DNA from: Clostridia bacterium
Lineage (GTDB): Bacteria > Bacillota > Clostridia > Oscillospirales > Acutalibacteraceae
Assembly: GCA_017416485.1 (NCBI GenBank)
Contig: JAFQCH010000042.1
Span: 45,912-109,911 of the forward strand
Length of the DNA: 64,000 bases
Direction: 5' to 3'
Each line of letters starts with the position of its first letter. Position 1 is the first letter of the stretch. The notes beneath the pieces were generated by a model. That model was not told the origin of the DNA, made no database searches, and saw only the letters and a list, made by a program, of their open reading frames with translations. The position numbers and the translations under genes were made by a program. Shown piece after piece: positions 60,406 through 64,000 of this stretch.

Positions 60406-61710
60406 TTGGCTAAATACGAAGACAAAGACAAACCCATCCGCTGTTCATTCTGCGGCAGAACGCAGGATCAGGTGGCTATGCTCATTCAGGGCCCGGGCGC
60501 TTACATCTGCGACGAATGTATTGAAAATTGCCGTGCCATCATTGAAGACGGCGATCTGCAACCCGAAAGCAAGCCTAAAAAGCATTCCCGTTCGGCTTCG
60601 CCCCGACTGCTCCCGAAACCGCAGGAACTCAAAGCAAAATTAGATGAATATGTCATCGGCCAGGATACGGCAAAAATTGCCCTGTCCGTTGCTGTTTACA
60701 ACCACTATAAACGCATTTTCCGCAAAACAAAAAATGACGATGTGGACATTCAGAAGAGCAATGTGCTTCTGCTCGGTCCCACAGGTGTGGGCAAAACTTT
60801 CCTTGCCCAGACCCTTGCCAAGACCCTCGATGTTCCTTTTGCCATTGCGGATGCCACCACGCTGACCGAGGCCGGTTATGTCGGTGAAGACGTTGAAAAC
60901 ATTCTGCTTCGCCTGATTCAGGCGGCTGATTTTGATGTGGAACGAGCCCAGCGCGGCATCATTTATGTTGACGAAATCGACAAAATTGCCCGCAAATCCG
61001 AAAACACATCCATCACCCGCGATGTCAGCGGCGAAGGTGTGCAGCAAGCATTGCTGAAAATTCTGGAAGGAACGGTTGCCAATGTTCCCCCGCAGGGCGG
61101 CAGAAAGCATCCGCAGCAGGAATTCATTCAGATCGACACCACCAACATCCTCTTTATCTGCGGCGGTGCGTTTGACGGTATTGAAAAAATCATCGAAAAG
61201 CGCATGGGCAACAAGGTGCTCGGCTTCGGAGCCGAAATCAAGACCAAGGCTGAATTTGATCAGGATTTCATCATGTCCAAAGCTATCCCGCAGGATCTGA
61301 TTAAATTCGGTATCATTCCCGAGTTGGTCGGCAGAATGCCGGTGCTGACAAGCCTTGAAAACCTCAACAAAGAGGCTCTTGTGCGCATCATCCGCGAACC
61401 GAAAAATGCCCTGCTCAAGCAGTATGCAGCTCTGTTTGCCATTGACAATGTGGAACTGCAGTTTGAAGAAGATGCCCTTGAAGCCATTGCAGAATCCGCA
61501 CTTGAAAAGAAAACAGGTGCACGCGGACTTCGCGCCATCATGGAGCAGGTGCTGCTTCCCATCATGTACGAAACCCCGTCCGACAAGTCCATTGTTCGTG
61601 TAATCGTGACCCGCGACTGCGTTGAAAACGGTGTGGCACCGCTTATTGAACGCGATGAATCCCGTCTGGAAGCCCCCGTCAGCGGGCACCTTCCCGCAGA
61701 GCTTGCATAA
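60406..61710 (+). CDS. clpX: ATP-dependent Clp protease ATP-binding subunit ClpX
   Basis: 434 residues from TTG 60406 (CGGAGG upstream). Zinc-finger CSFCGR...CDEC, Walker [18 protein letters not shown], Walker [23 protein letters not shown] and the IGF-like GFGAEIK loop. Hands unfolded substrates to ClpP. Confidence 0.98.
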   Translation: MAKYEDKDKPIRCSFCGRTQDQVAMLIQGPGAYICDECIENCRAIIEDGDLQPESKPKKHSRSASPRLLPKPQELKAKLDEYVIGQDTAKIALSVAVYNHYKRIFRKTKNDDVDIQKSNVLLLGPTGVGKTFLAQTLAKTLDVPFAIADATTLTEAGYVGEDVENILLRLIQAADFDVERAQRGIIYVDEIDKIARKSENTSITRDVSGEGVQQALLKILEGTVANVPPQGGRKHPQQEFIQIDTTNILFICGGAFDGIEKIIEKRMGNKVLGFGAEIKTKAEFDQDFIMSKAIPQDLIKFGIIPELVGRMPVLTSLENLNKEALVRIIREPKNALLKQYAALFAIDNVELQFEEDALEAIAESALEKKTGARGLRAIMEQVLLPIMYETPSDKSIVRVIVTRDCVENGVAPLIERDESRLEAPVSGHLPAELA

Positions 61711-61730
61711 ATTGAAATGATAAAAACAGC

Positions 61731-61775
61731 AACCGCCGTTGTTCCGATTGTGAACAGCGGCGGTTTTACAATATT
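61731..61775. terminator. Convergent terminator between clpX and spo0A
   Basis: AACCGCCGTTGTTC / GAACAGCGGCGGTT (61731-61744/61752-61765), one wobble; on the minus strand the tail is GCTGTTTTTATC, on the plus strand it is weak. Confidence 0.85.
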
Positions 61776-61788
61776 CACTTTAAACAAA

Positions 61789-62571
61789 TCAGGAAATCTT
61801 TTTCAGACGAAGACGCAATTTGTCTGCAATCATGGCAATGAATTCACTATTGGTCGGTTTGCCACGGGAGTTTTGCACCGTGTAGCCGAAATAGGAGCCA
61901 AGCACATCGAGGTCACCTCTGTCCCACGCCACTTCAATTGCATGGCGGATGGCACGTTCCACGCGGGAGGAGGTTGTTTCATACTGCTTTGCAACGGTGG
62001 GATACAGCACTTTTGTAACAGAGTTGAGCATTTCCGTATCAGCCACAGACATAATGATTGCCGTGCGCAGATACTGATAGCCTTTGATGTGTGCCGGAAC
62101 GCCGATCTGATGCATGATATCCGATACGATGATTTCAAGATCGGGTTCGCTGGCCGTTTGCCGGGCAAGCGGTTGCGAAACGGTTTTTAAGTTTGACCAT
62201 CCGCTGAGTTGCACAACGCGCTCAGCAAGCAATTCGGGTTCAACAGGCTTCAGAAAATAGTAATCGGCGCCACTGGCAAGCACCTGCTGTTCAAAACGGG
62301 GATTATCTACCCCGGAGAGCAAAATGCACAACGGTTTCTGATTCAGATGCAGAGTCGGCAACCGCGACAGCACGCCGAGCGCATCCAGATGTGCCATCAC
62401 GGCATCCAGAATCACAATATCGGGGGTTTGCGTGCGGATGATGTCCAGAATCTGCATACCGTCCTTCGGTGCGGTTGTAACTTCATAGCCGTATGCGGTC
62501 AGCGCCGCACAACAGCGTTGTGTAAAATCTCCGTTTTCTTCTGCAAGCAAAATTTTTCTTTGTTTTGACAT
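61789..62571 (-). CDS. spo0A: Sporulation master regulator Spo0A
   Basis: 260 residues from ATG 62571 (AAAGGAAGG upstream). C-terminal DNA-binding domain is canonical ([48 protein letters not shown]). The receiver keeps the phospho-acceptor Asp ([12 protein letters not shown]) and the FLKP lysine, but the acidic pair reads EEN instead of DDN and the usual MP after the Asp reads MA. Controls entry into sporulation; the altered pocket may change phosphotransfer. Confidence 0.96.
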   Translation of the reverse strand: MSKQRKILLAEENGDFTQRCCAALTAYGYEVTTAPKDGMQILDIIRTQTPDIVILDAVMAHLDALGVLSRLPTLHLNQKPLCILLSGVDNPRFEQQVLASGADYYFLKPVEPELLAERVVQLSGWSNLKTVSQPLARQTASEPDLEIIVSDIMHQIGVPAHIKGYQYLRTAIIMSVADTEMLNSVTKVLYPTVAKQYETTSSRVERAIRHAIEVAWDRGDLDVLGSYFGYTVQNSRGKPTNSEFIAMIADKLRLRLKKIS

Positions 62572-62754
62572 GGCTTGTCCTTCCTTTCGCAATTGGTTAT
62601 TATTTCCAATTTCTGCCATATTTTACCATATCATTTTCAATTTTGCAAGTGGTTTTATAAAAATAATTGGAAATTTTTGGGAATTTTTTCCTACTTCCAT
62701 TTTTTGTTTTTATATGCTATAATAGAATTAAATACAAAATGGAGGAGATTCAAC

Positions 62755-63819
62755 ATGAGTGAAATAATCCGCGTCGGCATTATCGGCAACGGCGGCATTT
62801 TCAAGGGTGCCCATCTTCCCTTTTATATCCGCGACAAGCGTGTGCAGGTTGTCGCTCTTTGTGACATCCGCAAGGAACGCGCCGAATGGGCAAAGAACAA
62901 ACACTTCAAACAGGCGGCAGTGTATACCGATTACAAGGAACTGCTGCAAGACAAAACCATTGATGCGGTTGATATCTGCACCCCGAACTACCTGCATTCC
63001 ATCATTGCGGTGGAGGCATTTGCCGCAGGAAAGCATGTTTTTTGCGAAAAACCCGATGCAATCAATGTGGAAGAAGCCCTGAAAATGAAAAAAGCCGCCG
63101 AAGAAGCGGGCAAAACACTGATGATCATGCGCAACAACCGTTGGCTTGATATTTCCCGCATTGCAAAAGAAATGTCCGAAAAGGGTGAAATGGGTGATAT
63201 CTATGCAGCCCGTTGCGGCTGGATCCGCAGACGCGGCATTCCCGGAAAAGGCGGTTGGTTCACAACCAAAGCCATGTCCGGCGGCGGTCCGCTGATCGAC
63301 CTCGGTGTGCATATGATTGACCTTGCCATCTGGCTGATGGGCAATCCGAAACCTGTTTCCGTCAGCGGCGGCACCTTCTGCAAGTTTGCAGACAATGAAG
63401 TGTCCGATTCCGTCAACTCCAATTTCGGCGACAAGGTGGAAGGCGGCACATTTGACGTTGAAGACCTTGCAATGGGCATGATCCGTTTTGAAAACGGGGC
63501 GATTCTGCAAATCGAATTCAGTTGGGCATCCAATGTGGCAAGAGAGAAATCCTTTGTGGAACTGCGCGGTTCCAAGGCAGGTATTGATTGGTCGCAAAGC
63601 CGCATGAAGATTTTCACCGAAGCGGGCGGCAAGCTCAAAACCATCCGCAAACAGCGCAAAACCGCATCGGGAGGCCATGACAAGAACCTGGCACATTTCA
63701 TTGATGTTATCACAGGCAAAGCAAGCCCCGATTTTGTTCCCGACCAGGGCATTGACATGATCAAGATTCTGACAGCGATGTACAAATCCGCCGAAACGGG
63801 AAAAGAAATAGAATTATAA
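62755..63819 (+). CDS. Gfo/Idh/MocA-family oxidoreductase
   Basis: 354 residues from ATG 62755 (GGAGGA upstream). Rossmann fold IRVGIIGNGGIFKGAHLP, then EKPDAINVEEALKM and the C-terminal GGGPLIDLGVHMIDLAIWLMG, the (Asp-x3-His) sugar-dehydrogenase pattern. NAD(P)-dependent sugar or inositol oxidoreductase; substrate unknown. A TATAAT at 62718-62723 is the likely -10; the -35 is poor. Terminator at 63823. Confidence 0.93.
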   Translation: MSEIIRVGIIGNGGIFKGAHLPFYIRDKRVQVVALCDIRKERAEWAKNKHFKQAAVYTDYKELLQDKTIDAVDICTPNYLHSIIAVEAFAAGKHVFCEKPDAINVEEALKMKKAAEEAGKTLMIMRNNRWLDISRIAKEMSEKGEMGDIYAARCGWIRRRGIPGKGGWFTTKAMSGGGPLIDLGVHMIDLAIWLMGNPKPVSVSGGTFCKFADNEVSDSVNSNFGDKVEGGTFDVEDLAMGMIRFENGAILQIEFSWASNVAREKSFVELRGSKAGIDWSQSRMKIFTEAGGKLKTIRKQRKTASGGHDKNLAHFIDVITGKASPDFVPDQGIDMIKILTAMYKSAETGKEIEL

Positions 63820-63822
63820 AAA

Positions 63823-63865
63823 TGCAAAAAGATTGCCTCACACGGGGCAATCTTTTTGCAAATTA
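63823..63865 (+). terminator. Terminator after the oxidoreductase
   Basis: Perfect 15-bp stem TGCAAAAAGATTGCC / GGCAATCTTTTTGCA (63823-63837/63846-63860) with 8-base loop. Confidence 0.85.
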
Positions 63866-63883
63866 CGGTTTGTAGGGCGGTGC

Positions 63884-63950
63884 CCTGAATGCAAAATGGA
63901 AAAATGCAAAATGCAAAATTAAAGGGTCGCTTCGCTCCGATTATAGAGCA
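63884..63950. repeat. Repeat-like tract with ATGCAAAAT units
   Basis: ATGCAAAATGGAAAA, then ATGCAAAATGCAAAATT, followed by AAAGGGTCGCTTCGCTCCG, which holds the small palindrome TCGCTTCGCTCCG. Tandem ATGCAAAAT units; looks like an interspersed intergenic repeat of the kind found in these genomes. The window ends before its far edge. No gene seen in 63861-64000. Confidence 0.45.
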
Positions 63951-64000
63951 TGAATGAATTTGATTTTAATACAAAGCCACATTTTTAATTTATTTGCATA

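Noticed and set aside
1..64000. tRNA or rRNA genes, CRISPR arrays, prophage structural genes, complete insertion sequences
   Set aside because: Looked for characteristic motifs (GGTTCGAATC-type T-arms, repeated spacers, transposase DDE or tyrosine recombinase motifs) and found none that hold up.

Overview
The window looks like chromosomal DNA of a Gram-positive, spore-forming anaerobe of the Clostridia, most likely an Oscillospiraceae/Ruminococcaceae-type gut bacterium. This is inferred from a Spo0A regulator and a YpeB germination protein, strong AGGAGG ribosome binding sites, consensus sigma-A promoters (TTGACA, about 17 bp, TATAAT), many TTG starts, a T-box before thrS, dockerin-bearing surface proteins, BspA-type leucine-rich repeats and DUF4234/DUF6273 proteins. 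No 16S rRNA or tRNA gene was seen, so the placement rests on gene content only.

Layout. 1-23.8 kb is mostly envelope and accessory: a cut-off secreted protein, an MFS carrier, an archaeal-type (class I) lysyl-tRNA synthetase with a C-terminal tRNA-binding domain, a large secreted papain-like protein behind a highly structured leader RNA, MutY, a small HTH/metallopeptidase/Cys-rich module with palindromic operators, two dockerin proteins, three lipoproteins, several membrane proteins and ThrRS with a T-box. 24.3-28.3 kb is the conserved rpmG-secE-nusG and rplK-rplA, rplJ-rplL block with an L10 leader; rpoB does not follow. 28.4-34.7 kb has a secreted alpha/beta hydrolase, rhamnose mutarotase, yebC, and an lgt/GlcNAc-kinase-like/GH84 operon. 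34.7-42.7 kb carries a lipoprotein, ypeB, a cysteine desulfurase-thiI pair for tRNA thiolation, a riboswitch-like leader with queT, and a two-component system with a GtrA protein. 42.9-48.2 kb has a GH38 alpha-mannosidase, a DMT exporter and a secreted phosphoesterase. 48.2-55.6 kb (minus strand) holds an ECF sigma/anti-sigma pair, ppa, engB, lon and tldE/tldD. 55.7-63.8 kb has thrC, a DUF1540 protein, a phosphoesterase, the tig-clpP-clpX proteostasis cluster, spo0A and a Gfo/Idh/MocA oxidoreductase. A short repeat-like tract closes the window.

How it fits together: housekeeping blocks (translation, protein quality control, tRNA modification) alternate with genes for surface proteins and glycan use. 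The signal I would follow first is at 6.63-6.86 kb: a consensus promoter starts transcription exactly at the foot of a nested three-helix RNA whose wobble pairs are valid only in the transcribed sense. It is followed by a terminator hairpin and a 13-bp alternative pairing just before the ribosome binding site of the secreted papain-like protein. This is laid out like a riboswitch or attenuator, and I recognise no known class. A second switch-like leader precedes queT.
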